Below are positions 21,441 through 33,654 of a stretch of DNA of 64,000 nt, piece by piece. The notes under the pieces are model-generated. The model searched no databases, was not told where the DNA came from, and saw only the letters and a program-made list of their open reading frames with translations. The DNA lies in assembly GCF_003597395.2 (NCBI RefSeq), contig NC_133771.1, forward strand, positions 45,845,132 through 45,909,131, in the 5' to 3' direction. The translations under genes and the position numbers were made by a program. The DNA is from Chelonoidis abingdonii. Taxonomy: Eukaryota; Chordata; Testudines; Testudinidae. Position 1 is the first letter of the stretch. Each line of letters opens with the position of its first letter.

Positions 21441-21450
21441 TTTCCATATC

Positions 21451-23090
21451 CATTTGATCTTTACTGTCTGCAAACACCGCTAAACAAGCTGCCTGAGACA
21501 AAGTGCCAATTACAGTGAGGATCTACCACTGTTGTAACAAGGGACTCCCATAAAAATGTTCCTCCTTAGCCTGTGTTACAGACCACATATCCTGTACATT
21601 TGCAGACAAGAAGGCTTACAAAACAGGCAAACAACTAGTAATTTGTTTTCCCCAGAAGCAAAAAGTAATGCATCATATCCCAGGATGGAGGTAACAACTT
21701 CTGGCAAGAAAACTCAGGTTAATTGCATTTTGCTGGGAAAATTCCTTTATTTTCATGATAAAAATATTGGGTACATTGAGAATGCACTACAGTGTTCACC
21801 ACATGTAATTTGAAATAAGGGGGAGGAGGCTGAAGACAGGAATAGGAATCCAGTAGTTTAGACCTCTGAGAAGTATCTTAGATGGTGTTAATCTGGAGAA
21901 CAGAGCACTGATTCAGCAAAGGTAGTTAAGCACATGGGTAACTTCAGTGGGACTACTAAGGCTTAAAATGAGGAATCTCCTTAAGTACCATAGTGACTTA
22001 GGACCACGGGCAGTTAAATATAATCAATTTTTTATCTTTTCTAACTGTGACACACTTTGTCAAAGTGTGGGTCATGTACTGGTACAGTAGAGGAGGATAA
22101 GATTATCAATAAATACTAGTAGATGATGTTTTTGTCACTAGAATAAAGCTTCCATATAGTTTCTAGTTGGTTGAGTCGCTCAAATATTTTTGGTTGATTA
22201 CAATGTTAGAAAAGTATAGAAAAATAAAAGAATACAATATTTCATTAAACTATTACTGTGATAGAATTTCTTAAAAAGAATTTTAGTCTCCATTTAAAAA
22301 TACAGTTGCCTTTTCTTATGTTGCATAGTCCATCTTCTAAAACTCTAGAGCTGAATTTTGGCTACCATCCAACCACTGGATCCCATGACTTAAATTAGTG
22401 ATGCAATTCATTTGTGTTCCAAGAGTCTCATTCACAAAACTTTAATGAAGCTCCGATGCTAAAAATGCAGAGTATGTACTTCTTTTTTCTTGTCATTCGT
22501 CAGGGTCAAAGAACTAGTTTCTGTAAAACTTGTAATCTTTTACAGTACTCAATATGCCAAGTTCTTTGTCTTCCATACCACAGGAGTGGAGCCAGAAAAT
22601 AGATGAAGCTGGCACTTTCTATTTTTATAGAGATTTTGGAAGAAACATTACAAAAGTTGCGTGCATGTGCAGTAATACTCTGTCCAATGACAGGAACAGC
22701 ATGTACACTGCACTTTTTTTCTTGAAGAGACATACTGTCGTACTCTACGTTTGGCTGCAGAAGAAATCCAATAAAATAATCATGGCACTGAATATATGTT
22801 ACATGTGCCATACGTGACCCAGATATTAGAACTCCATTAATTTCAATTTTGAGCAGTTTTGCCTGTCCACACTCAAATTATAATGAGAAATAAATATATT
22901 GTAGGCTGTGGTAGGGAAAAGAAAAAGCCCTTTCTCTGAATAAAAATTCAAGACCAGTCACTGTTGTGATCACAAGAACCCATAGATGCGAACTGACAAA
23001 GTGCACACCCAACACACTGTTGACAGAATATTTAGCCAAATAGCATCTTGTAACATATCATGTAAAAATTAGTAACAAGCAGGTAATTAG
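21451..23090. other. Gene-free sequence with one short MITE-like core
   Basis: No gene found. At 21908-21960 gattcagcaaaggtagttaa and acttcagtgggactac resemble one arm of the palindromic MITE at 31014-31148. Confidence 0.4.
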
Positions 23091-23094
23091 TATC

Positions 23095-24110
23095 ACTGTG
23101 TGATGCATATATAGGTTGTGTATAAAGAATTGTGTGTATGCTGGAAATATGTTTTTAAAATATGTTGTGCAACTGATAAATAAGCCTGACCTAGACAAAG
23201 GGAAATGGATAACCTATCTGCATGGATCAAGCCAATAGGCGGATAAGAAAAGCAGCATAGCTTGATTACAAGCAAAAGGACAATAGAAGTACATTTTCAT
23301 CTAAGGTAAACTAAGTGATCAAACCAGTCAAGAAAGCAAATTGACCGGAGGATGAAGACAAGGGTTGGCACTTGAATCCTGAAGAAAAAGCAGCAGGGGA
23401 GAGGATTTTGGGTTTACTTTTCAAATAATACATGTCAAAGGTTTTCTGGACTACAAAAGGGAAGAAAAGAGACTCCTTTGTTATCCACCAGGTGGAGTAT
23501 AAGGGGATCAGCACCCTTTGATTTTGTAAATGCGGGATCCTCCTGCAAGGCTGGAGATGTAAGCAGCTTGATGTAAATGAGAAAACTGCTTAGGCAAATA
23601 TTGTAACTTGCTAAAATTAAATTTTAGTCACCAAAAGCATGATATTTTTGTTTAGTTTATAACCATGCCTGTCTGCTTTTCCTCTTGCTTAGTGTCACTT
23701 AAGTCTATGTTCTTTATTAATAAATTTATTCTTGGTTTTACTATAAACCATCTCAGTGTTGCATATTAAGGTACAGCGTGTGTCTTCAGCTGGGCTAACA
23801 AGCTAGTGTATGCATGTACTGTGTCTTTGGAAATAGTGGACTTCATTTCTGTGAGTGTCCAATGGAACAGACTGAACTCTACTGAACACCTCTGGGGAAC
23901 TAGGTTTCATTGACTGTTACCTGCAAAGCAAGGTTTAGACTGGCAGAATCTTGAGGAGTTTGCTAGTGAGGCAAAGAGACTGTGTGGCAGGAAGCTGTCA
24001 TACAGTTTAAGCTCCAGCAAAGTGCTCTTGTGCTGAGGCAGAGAGGTAATATGGTAGCTTATGTTCTGGGCTCCCTGAGGAAAGTGTCACTTTTGTTTAA
24101 TGGCTGGAGT
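23095..24110 (+). mobile_element. LTR-like repeat
   Basis: Contains a polyadenylation-like segment ctttattaataaatttattc at 23711-23730, then ataaaccatctcagtgttgc and a long G-rich tail with gggctaacaagctagtgt and ggggaactaggtttcattg. I recognise this order from a common reptile LTR-type repeat. The ends are approximate and no target duplication was found. Confidence 0.45.
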
Positions 24111-24980
24111 TTATGGGAACGAGCTTTTGACAATATTTGTGCAATTACTTGACTAAGTGGTCATTTAAGTTCAATAGAAAGTGGAGCTCAGTGGTGTGTT
24201 TCTAATATCTTATCTGAACTCCAGAGAGGAGAGAAATTATACTTCAAGTTCATTATAAATAAATCAAACTCCTATACTTCTACTACTGCCTCAGGGATGT
24301 GTGTACTGCAGCATCTTATCCAATATTTCCTGCTGAGGGAATAAAAGGAGCCACAGGAATAGGAGACAACCTAATCCTTTGGACCAAATTTTGTTATAAT
24401 GTGGTTGTGGTTGGGGGGATGGAGGACTGAGGCAATGTGGCATCATCATCCCCCCAACCACCACCACTTTTCTTTTGAGTCTGCCAAAGCTTCTCTGCAT
24501 GGGAATTTGGGCTTCTGTGATTTTGGGATGTATAGATGGGTGGAGAGGAAAAGAAACCAAGGGAAAAACACCCTGCAGCATCATCCAGCTGGAAGCCCTC
24601 TGTGAATCAGAAAATCCCTCTGTGCCTCCTATCATGAAGGATACAAGTTTTTACAGGCATCACTTCACCCACTGAAACCCAGACCCATATGGAGTGAAAA
24701 GAAGCAGCCGTGTAACAGCACAGGGAACTACACCATACTTTATGGCTGGGATAGTTTGATGACCGTAGGGATCCAATTATGATCTCACTTACTGTTTTCT
24801 CACAGTGTAACTTGATTGAAGTCAGTGGCATGACTCCCGATTTTCACCACTTACTATTTGCATTTTAGTAGCATCTGAGTCCCCCCTGTGAGGTTGGGAT
24901 CCTGTTTTACTCGATGATGTACAGACATTAGTAAAATGCTATCCCATTTCCCAAAAGCTTTAAATTATTAGGTCCAGTCT
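24111..24980. other. Gene-free sequence
   Basis: No gene or repeat recognised. Confidence 0.5.
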
Positions 24981-24984
24981 TGCC

Positions 24985-25590
24985 AACTGTTCTGCATAAT
25001 ATTGGAACTGGAAAAGGTTCAGAAAAGGGCAACAAAAAGTATTAGGGGTATGAAACAGGGTCCCTATGAGAAGAGGTTAATGAGACTGAGACTTTTCAGC
25101 TTGGAAAAGAGATGACTAAGGGGGGATATGAAAGGGGTCTGTAAAATTATGACTGGCATAGAGAAAGTAAATAAGGAAGTGTTATTTACTCCTTCTCATA
25201 ACACAAGAACTAGGGGTCACCAAATGAAATTGATAGGCAGCAGGTTTAAAGGAAGTTATTTCTTCACACAATGCTCAGTCAGCCTGTGAAACTCTTTGCC
25301 AGAGGATGTTGTAAAGGCCAAGACTATAACAGGGTTCAAAAAAGAGCTAGATAAGTTCATGGAGGATAGGTCCATCAATGGCTATGAGTCAGGATGGGCA
25401 GGGATGGTGTCCCTAGCCTCTGTTTACCAGAATGTGGCAATGGGCGACAAGGGGATGGATTACTTGATGATTACCTGTTCTGTTCATTCCCTCTGAAGCA
25501 CCTGGCTTCAGCCACTGTTGGAAAACAAGATACAGGGCTAGATGGTCCTTCGGTCTGACCCAGTATGGCCGTTCTAATATTCTTACAAGT
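24985..25590 (+). repeat. CR1 LINE 3' end
   Basis: Sense CR1: ggttcagaaaagggcaacaa, cagcttggaaaagagatgac, catggaggataggtccatca, then ctagatggtccttcggtctg and acccagtatggccgttct at the 3' end. The short open frame at 25296-25496 encodes the conserved 3' part of the repeat and is not a gene. Confidence 0.88.
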
Positions 25591-25845
25591 ATACACTTGC
25601 ATCCACCCAGAGTCCCTAGGCTTTGCATGGGTGCAAATGTCTGTTCACAGAGAGCAGATTGCAGGACTGAAGACTTAGTTTAACACAAGACATGATAGGT
25701 AGATGAAAAAAACAGATGATAAAATGGAAGACAGGGCAACTATAGAAACAAGCATTTACATAAAGAGGGTTATGTTTCAGTATTTTTAAATATAGACAAA
25801 TGATCAGAAAATGTGCATTAGTATGGAGGTGACACACAGCTCTAC
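25591..25845. other. Gene-free spacer
   Basis: Nothing recognised. Confidence 0.45.
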
Positions 25846-25849
25846 CAAT

Positions 25850-26600
25850 CCTTCACTACATATTACCACACCCCTATCATCAAGATGCCCCAGTGCTTGG
25901 ACAAGATCAATCCATGGATGAAGAATAGCTGACTGAAGCTAAACCCCAGAAAAACAGAGGTTATACTCATGGGCAGAGGAGAGCATTTGGAATAGCTTGT
26001 AGCCAAAGTGCAGTCTCCTTTCGTTGAAGGTATACATCCACAACTGGCATATAAGTCCGTAGTTTAGTGGTGCTCTTGCAATTTCTTGATGAATCTGAGC
26101 TCTCTCATAGTAGTATTAATGAGTAATGCTTTCTACCATCTCTCTTTGCCCAGGAGACTCCATCCCATCCTGGCAAATGATTACCTGTCCTCAGTAATCC
26201 ATGACTTTATCGTCTATCTGGACTACAATGCAATATGCCAGGACTTGAAGCTTTCAGTGCTTAGAAAACTCCAAATGGTATAGAATGATGCAGTACATTT
26301 CCTCAGCAACACAGACACTATGAGCAAATCAATCTTGTCCTCTGCCCTCTACAATGGCTTCCAAGAGAATTTTGAATCCAGTTCAAGGTCTTACTCCTCA
26401 TCTTCAAGGCACTCCATGTCCTGGGCCAAGGATATCTAAAAGACCCCCTAAATCTCCAGAATGAAGACACAGTTGCCAACTCCACTTCTCTGGCACAATG
26501 GGACTCTTTGCAATAAAGGTAAAGCTCATCTGTGCAGGAAACAGAACTTTACCAGGGACCAGCCTAAGACTGTATATATAATGAACTCCTCCAGGAACTA
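25850..26600 (+). pseudogene. L2-type LINE reverse transcriptase relic
   Basis: The plus strand keeps scattered motifs of the C-terminal half of an L2 reverse transcriptase. These are DTQLYQSF, INPWMKNS followed by LKLNPRKTEVILMG (about 25905-25970), a SVIHDFIVYLDYNAI segment (26190-26235), LSVLRKLQMV and a later block around ttcaaggtcttactcctcat. L2 is an ancient LINE found across amniotes. Stops and frameshifts occur throughout, so this is an old fossil. It sits just after a much younger CR1 copy. Confidence 0.65.
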
Positions 26601-27070
26601 AGGCCTATCACAAACTTCACCGCTCAATTGCAAGTTTAAAGTGAATTTCTTTGATTTGCTTTCTCTAGTATAAACGCTTAGCAACAAGTATATTTAAAAA
26701 AAAAAACCAAGAAAACCCTGCCAAAGCAAAATACTTCCACTGCACACATCTCTCCCTACCCTGGGGAGAAGAAAAGAGAACAAATACTATGTGATGTTTC
26801 TTATATTCCTTAACTCACAACTGGAATGTGCTCAGATACTATGGTGATAAGTGTGATATGAAAACCTATATGAAATAGAATATAATTAAAAGAATGGAAT
26901 CCCAGTTTGTGACCTGCCTAACCACTCTAAAAGAGACCAGAATTAGGATATTGTAATGGAGTCCACTCACCACATGAGCCATCACATAGCAGTTTTCTTC
27001 CCCTATGGCACCTCTTCCAATGAATCCTCTGTTGATAACTCTGTTGTCCATAATTCACAGTGCTCCCTCT
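26601..27070. other. Gene-free sequence
   Basis: No gene or repeat recognised apart from a short poly-A run near 26695. Confidence 0.5.
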
Positions 27071-27071
27071 T

Positions 27072-27492
27072 TGTGACTCAGCCCTCTGGCTAGGTCATTA
27101 TATGCTTCTCCCCTTCCCCTTTTCCAGGGTATCAAAATCTGACTAGAGTAGTAGACCAGCTGTCTGGGTTGCACCTCCAACAGTCCTGTGCCACTTCCCA
27201 GTGGCTGGTAGGAGAACCTAGGCCCTCCCTCTACATGGGGTTCCAACCCAGGAACCCTAAAATCAGCACCCATAGGTCTACACAGTGCCCCACTTTGCTG
27301 CTGTTTCCCTGGCTTCTTCCTATCCTGACTTCTCAAGGTTTCTTTCCCTGCAACTCCTCTGGGGTTGACCCTTCTTCCAGAACTAGTATCACAAGGCTTA
27401 TTCTCCCTACTGGGTTTCCTCCTTCCCACCTCTCTGCTTCTGCAGATCAACTATAGACTCTCTCCCTGCAGACCTCTACTGCTACAAACTTC
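27072..27492. mobile_element. LTR-like repeat, left part, split by a hAT
   Basis: Begins tgtgactcagccctctggct, with ccctccctctacatggggtt at 27222-27241, like the fragments at 15.8 and 46.2 kb. It breaks at ctgctacaaacttc and continues after the hAT at 29677 as gaaacttcctctctttattt, running to about ctctatcaca at 29847. The TGTGA...TCACA ends suggest an LTR. The 131-codon minus-strand frame here is GC-driven and not a gene. Confidence 0.5.
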
Positions 27493-29676
27493 CAGGGACG
27501 GATTAAGATATTCTGAAGCCCTCAGCTATGTCAAGTGTAAGAAGCCCCATACCATAAAAAAAAGAATTTATTATTTTCACAGAAGGACATTGAATATATA
27601 AACATGAAAGCTTTATATTTGCATATATAGAAAGGCGAAGTTGTAAAAATAGAATAATAATCTTCATTTTCAGCAGCCCTCTTTGTAACGATGACATCAT
27701 GACAGAAATAAATTATAGACAAATTTTTGAAATAATTGCATATATAAGTAGATGTAAACAATACACTATAAAAAATAAAAAATACAGTAAATAATACAAT
27801 TTACTAGAAGAGTTCTCAGGAAATTTTTCTTCTCCGTTGGGGCATCTAAAAGGCAGAATTCCTTGTCTGAATATGCAATGAGACTCTTAGAGGGCATAAG
27901 ATGGCAATAGAGGATACAAGAGGCAATAGAGGATATTGGGTGTGAATAATCCACAAGCTTAAAGCTCAACTATTAGTTATATTGATATGAATTACATCCA
28001 GATAATAAGAAAACCATCAGAAAATTGTATGAGAGTTGTATTTTTCCGATACATTGATTTGTTTTGTTTTTATAGAAGGTTATGCTGAATTACCTAATAT
28101 TGGTACTAAAATTAGTAGCAGAAAGTTTTAATTGAAACAAGTAAAATTTTAATTTTATATTATAAATATTTAGATTAATATATCTATACAACAATACATA
28201 ACATTTTTATTAATATATATATCTGGAAAACCTGTTATTTTACCAGGGTATTTCTGTGAATGTTAGTGCTATTTTATCTGTGCTCTCACAGGAAAACAAG
28301 AGAGGATATATAATTTTTGTTTCCACCATGAATAAGGAAAATTATCTTTCTTTTCATATAAATAAATGAAAAAAACATTTGATTAATTTTGTTAGGGAAA
28401 TACAAAGTTTATCCAGACTACGTATAAAATATATTTACAAATGTGTATTCTGATTTAATTTTCGCTACGATACAATGAATTGTTGGGACTTTTCTTTGCC
28501 ATATTATAAAAATACAATGTATTATGCATATGATGTGATTTATAAGTCTGTATAAGAATTTTTACATAGCATACTACTTATAATAAAATATTATCTTGCA
28601 CATTCCAAACCAGGTGAGCAGAAAATCAAAGTCTTTTTTCTAGGCAGACATCTCTCTTTACATTTGTTTCTCTATCCTGTCTCCCCTAGGACCACTAATT
28701 AATCTCGAGTAAATACCTTGGACACACAGAGTGACAACAAGGTATACGTGCGAAAGGGGAAGAAAGAAGTTATCATAAAAAAGACTGGTAATCTCTAGAC
28801 AGTAATTGAGAAAATGAGGAAAAAACAACATATAGTCAAGTAAATATAATGAATATTATAGGCTTTAATAGCCAGTAAATCATATATGCACAGAGTTTGA
28901 AATAACTTGCTCACCAAGTACTCAGAATATTTTGATATATATGTATATCTTCCTTCACTTCTCTCAAAACCCTCTATTTATCCTTTCGTCAGCACTCTCT
29001 GATATTTACTGTGAAGGTTCCCGAAACTGACAGAGGGAAGCCAACACAAATTTATCCTCCACTCCAACTCCAAATTTATCCACTTGACCCAAGTCCATCA
29101 GACGATCACCTGCAAAATCAATCACGTGAAGCCTGATTTGGCGTGTGTACTAAAATACACAATCGTACGTTTGTGCAGATCAAAAGAACAAAGAACACAC
29201 TAACATACGAATATGAGCTTGGCAGGATTTCTTCACGACACTGCCGTCTCTTTCGTCACGTTTTTCCTGATTTTTATCGGCAGTGATATTATTTATTTAT
29301 TTAAATAGGTTATGAAGGCATGGTCAGAATTTTACCTGTAGCAGCTGGCCAACAAAACACTGCCTTATGAGACAGATACCAGACTTACTCATAGAAATAT
29401 TAATTTTACAAATGTAGTTATCATTTTTTTCTCAGCCCTGGCCTCCTGCCTGTCAATAATGAACAATTAGTGAATGGTAAGGATAGGATAATGGTATTTG
29501 TGTAGCCAGCTATGTATATTTTTGTCATATTTGAATGAAAATATCTATATCTCCTTTATTTATCAACTGATTTTGATAAAATTTGAAGTGGAGTCAGATT
29601 TTTCTTTTTTAGAAGCCCCTCATATTGTGAGGACCTAAACTGTAATTTAGTTATCTTATACCTTAATCCGGCACTG
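27493..29676. mobile_element. Large non-autonomous hAT transposon, 2184 bp
   Basis: The left end cagggacggattaagatat and the right end ataccttaatccggcactg are inverted copies. The flanking 8-mers CAAACTTC (27485-27492) and GAAACTTC (29677-29684) match at 7 of 8 positions, the hAT target length. The inside is very AT-rich with no open frame above about 80 codons, so no transposase is encoded. A less AT-rich, CpG-containing stretch lies at about 29010-29270. The surrounding LTR-like repeat continues across the insertion. Confidence 0.75.
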
Positions 29677-29847
29677 GAAACTTCCTCTCTTTATTTTCCT
29701 TAACCAACTTCTCCTGCTGGTCTTCATCAGCAATTAGTGTTTATAAATCCTTGGGCCTACGTTCAAGTGTGACTTATAAGGTTAATTGCCTGTTTAGGAC
29801 CATCTTTATCCCTTCTGGGCTTGTGTGGGGTAAACACTCTATCACAG
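29677..29847. mobile_element. LTR-like repeat, right part
   Basis: Continuation of the repeat at 27072-27492, from cttcctctctttattttcct to tatcaca. Confidence 0.45.
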
Positions 29848-31010
29848 ATGTCAGTGTTCAGTTCAGGAGCTAGACCATCAGTTTAGCTAAGTTTTTATAT
29901 TAGAATGATTGGTTGAAGTACAAATAGACTATGCTATTTGTTTGGTTTTTAAATGTATGAGTTTTAACCAGTCGCCATCTCTTTAATATAGTTATTTCTA
30001 TCTGTTGTTGGCTTGGAGAATATAGTCTTTATCTTCATTTATTGCAATTGTGTTTAACTATCTACTAGTTCTATTTCAACTATCGGTTCTTTTGCATGCA
30101 ATATTACAAATAGGATATAGAAAGATAATTTTTCAAATGTGGGTTCCTAAATTGTGATCCTAAGAATTGCACATCTAAAACCTTGACTTTTGGGGACTAA
30201 ATTGCTGGGCAATATTGTGCTTGTGCCTGAAATAACCTGAGTTATGCATAAAAACTTGGATTTGGCATGCCATTCTGGTGTGCATTGTATAGGTGAATTT
30301 GAAAATGTAGCTTAGCATCTTACTGGCTTACTATATATCCCTTTCCACTGGGTGGCAAAGCTCGCCTAATCTTGTGTAAATATTTGTTTTTCCAATTCAT
30401 AGAATATTAAGATTTTAAATGTTTTTCAAACAATTTCCTATTTATCTATTAGAAACCTATGAAAAAAGCACTTTGGGCAAATAAGAAATGTATCTTCTTT
30501 GGGCAGTGATTTATTGAAAATAAAGGAGCATACCCACTCTCCTAGGTTCCCTAAGAGAAAGCCAGGCATCAAAATTCTTACTAACAATCAAAGATGTACT
30601 GACCATTACAAATCCTTTATGTGCTAATAATTAAGAAAGTAATTAAGGGTCCAGATCCTGGAGCCTTTTGCATCCCATTAATGAGAAAAAATTACAAAGT
30701 CAGGCCCTAAATTAGTTTTGCATGATTTGTTTTTGACAAATCCATGTTCCATACTATTTACCTTAACTTTCTGTAGGGGCTCACAGATTATTTATTGGTG
30801 GGAGTGATGTAATCACAGAAAATGTTTGGAGTGATGTGTAATTTTTCAAGCCAAGTGTAGATAGGACAATTGCACTAGAAACTATTTAACTTTTTAAATG
30901 ACAAGTAAAAAAATAGCCAATTAGACAGAAAGACCTTGATCCAGCAAGACACATAAACAAATGTTTAACTTGGAGATCAATGGGCCCAAATCTGCAAATT
31001 ACTGACTACT
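29848..31010. other. Gene-free sequence
   Basis: AT-rich, with no gene or repeat recognised. Confidence 0.5.
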
Positions 31011-31013
31011 TTG

Positions 31014-31148
31014 GGTCTGATCCAGCAAAGCAGTTAAGCATGTGCTTAATATTAAGCACATATGTATCCCATTGAACATTTGAATCAATGGGACAAGTCA
31101 TATACCCAGTTTATCATGTGCTCAAATACTTTTCTGGATCAGGACCGA
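31014..31148. repeat. Palindromic MITE
   Basis: The left arm gggtctgatccagcaaagca, then ttaagcatgtgcttaa, mirrors the right end ctggatcaggacc. The centre has cccattgaa and tcaatggga, again inverted. I know this fold-back family from turtle and bird genomes, and part of one arm also appears near 21908. Confidence 0.55.
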
Positions 31149-32410
31149 AGTGATCTTAAAGAAACTTAGAACAGGACATTAGGTTTTTGCAAATGAATGT
31201 TATTAAAATAAATGTGTAACGTTCCAATGACTTCCAGCAAAGTTACTGTACAAATTTAAAATTCAAAATGTTATGCTAATGAATAGGACTGGCTGCCAAT
31301 ATTCTTTGGCAGTAAGGAAGATGTCCAAGGTTTCTTTACACATGGGTATTGTGCAAGCATTGTTTATTGTATTCATAAAATTATAATGTTCTATGATGAT
31401 TCAGTGGCTGTAACAAACTCTACAGAGCAGTTCAGTGACAAACTACTAATGGAATCTATCCATCAGCAATACAGTATACTGTGAACCTTTCTTAGTCAGT
31501 CCCAGCAGGATTATTAAACCTCACAAAGACAGTGAAGACTGCTCATGAATTTCTGGGAGGCTTGTTATCTGATAACATATTTGTGGGGCTTTACTGTTTG
31601 CTTCAATAATTCCACTGACAAGGTCCAGTCTGGGAGGATGACTGAGCAAACTTAGTGGAATGATGATTGTTGTTCTCATATCTGGAACCCACCCCTGAAA
31701 ACTCATCACAGCAGATTTCTTAATTAACATTTGATTTGTTATTTAAGCAGTCTCAATAGTTTTTTTTTCTAAAGCATTCATCTATGTTTTCCCCTCAACC
31801 ATAAACATTTTCAGCCTAATGGTAAGACTGCACGCTACAGCAATTACTGTCTTACCTACTTCATGACAGTTTGGCAGACTTAATAAATCTTCCGAGAACA
31901 GTTATTTTTTAAAGTGTACACAGCTAAATTTGAAACATATTTAAGATGCTTCAGAATTGAAAAAGAAAACAAACCCTGCATTCTCTGTAATAAGGCACAG
32001 AATGGACCATTGAGCTGCAACATTTAAACCGCTTTAAAGAATGTTGGGTCTACACCTTTCCACTTTTTCTTAGAAAGAAGCCAAACTCGGAATAGTGACA
32101 TGCTGAAGGGAACAAGTGACAGCTCCTCTGCCCTGTTTCCACAAAAGCCCTTCTCCAAGTATCCTGTGGGACTGGGACTGTATGAGACAAGAAAGGGTAG
32201 GACACAGGGGAGAAAAGTTCTCTGTTACATCATCCACCCACACCCAATTAACCTCACAAGGCTTTCAACATGTAAAATAATGTAAACTAGGAACTTATTA
32301 TCCTCTGATCAGTGGAAACCCCCTGAAGGGAGACTGGAGCAATGGGTTAGTGGAGACAAGAAGGCTCCCTAAACTTCTATGCTGTGCTGCCATGGAGGAG
32401 AGATTAGTAA
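31149..32410. other. Gene-free sequence
   Basis: No gene or repeat recognised. Confidence 0.5.
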
Positions 32411-32419
32411 ACCAGGCAG

Positions 32420-32593
32420 CAGGGCCACCCAGAGGATTCAGGGGGCCTGGGGCAAAGCAATTTTGGGGGCCCCTTCCATAAAAAATTTTTTGCAATACTA
32501 TGGAATACTATGTTCTCATAGGGGCCTCTGCAGGGCCCGGGGCCTGGGGCAAATTGCCCTACTTGCCACACCCCCCGCCCCCGGGCAGCCCTG
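32420..32593. mobile_element. Short hAT (174 bp) with perfect 8-bp TSD
   Basis: Ends are cagggccacccagagg and gcccccgggcagccctg, which are inverted. The flanking 8-mers CCAGGCAG at 32412-32419 and 32594-32601 are identical. GC-rich, non-coding. The 115-codon and 99-codon frames nearby are composition artefacts. Confidence 0.88.
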
Positions 32594-32601
32594 CCAGGCA
32601 G

Positions 32602-32929
32602 AGATTAGCATGGTTCTCAGGAGTGTGTGCCAGTCTAATGGTTTGAACACACTGTTTCATAGGGCACTGGACTCCTGAACAAAAGATTAGGTTTAAAAGC
32701 CCATGAGCTGAAACTTAGTGAGATACTCATCCTCTTTGTGAGTTTTCCCATCATGTAGGAGATGATCTAGCCCATTATTTGTAGGTGGTTTCAGAATGAT
32801 TGTTCTTTCAATTTTCTTTTTAATTTTCACTGCAGTGAACCTGTTTTTACTAGGGAAATTTCGTTAAATATCCTTTTAATTTATGACAAATGAGCCAGAC
32901 ACAACACAAACACATGAAAAAAAAATGAA
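32602..32929. other. Gene-free sequence
   Basis: Nothing recognised. Confidence 0.45.
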
Positions 32930-32969
32930 CACATACTAGTTGAGAAGAGAAAGTAACCTCTCAATGAAG

Positions 32970-33306
32970 AAAACCTGACACACTTCCAACAACAGCTCTG
33001 AAAAGATCAGTGGAAACCTACTTAGTAAAAAGAGCAGTTAAACGATACTCCACAGATGCACTGCTGGCAGAAAAATTGTACACAATGGGGAAATCAATAC
33101 AACTGATTGGGCATCTAAAATGGATGCTGAACAGAATCATCAGGAATGCTTACAAACCAAATAACAGCCTGAAGAAAATAAGGAAATGATTGACACAGCG
33201 TGTATTTGGAAACAGTGAAGAACTCAAAAGAATAGTGGAAGAGACTGACATCAGAACATTGCCTTACAAATGGCAAAACTTCCAAGACATCCTCAGCATG
33301 GCCTGA
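32970..33306 (+). pseudogene. Unidentified decayed coding-like segment
   Basis: From ctgaaaagatcagtgg a plus-strand frame reads LKRSVETYLVKRAVKRYSTD, continues lysine-rich through LLAEKLYTMGKSIQL, meets one TGA at 33187-33189 (after SLKKIRK), and continues with QRVFGNSEELKRIVEETDI and PYKWQNFQDILSMA to a stop at 33304-33306. The amino-acid composition is protein-like across about 110 codons with a single stop, unlike the AT-rich flanks. I do not recognise the family. It may be a processed pseudogene piece or part of an undescribed element. No ATG start or splice sites are evident. Confidence 0.35.
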
Positions 33307-33654
33307 AGAGAGACTCCTGCCTGAACAGAAAGGAATCAAACTGGTAGCTTTCAATACTATAATACATTTATATAAAAATTTACCACTTCTCTGGACAAGA
33401 ACTGATAGATCAGCTTGTACATAAAAGATTTTTCTATTGACTTTGCTAAGGTGTATCTCCAAATACAGGCCGTGTTCTTGGTAGTGTGGTTATTGTTATG
33501 CTGGGGGTTGATGAAATCTCATTTAAGCTGATGGCCAGAACTGCTGTCTTTCATTCTGAATCTATCTTAAAAAAAACAATTACACTCTCCGTTATAGACT
33601 ATATAGTGGAAACAATAGGAGCAACTTCCCAAAACACAATCCATGCAGGACCAT

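Larger units (their letters stand above)
16540..21450 (+). mobile_element. DIRS1-like tyrosine-recombinase retrotransposon relic
   Basis: Parts occur in DIRS1 order on the plus strand: a leader (16560-16750) and a region dense in ggtac(c/t) triplets (17000-17600), a gag-like frame, reverse transcriptase, RNase H, and a recombinase-like segment near the end. DIRS elements integrate through a circular intermediate with a tyrosine recombinase and make no target duplication, so ends are hard to set. Both boundaries are approximate. The copy is interrupted by a PLE tail at 19371-19483 and a GC-rich insert at about 18537-18833. Confidence 0.75.

Noticed and set aside
27055..27456. Overlapping 131- and 95-codon frames on opposite strands
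   Set aside because: They lie in a GC-richer LTR-like repeat, with no domain or start context.
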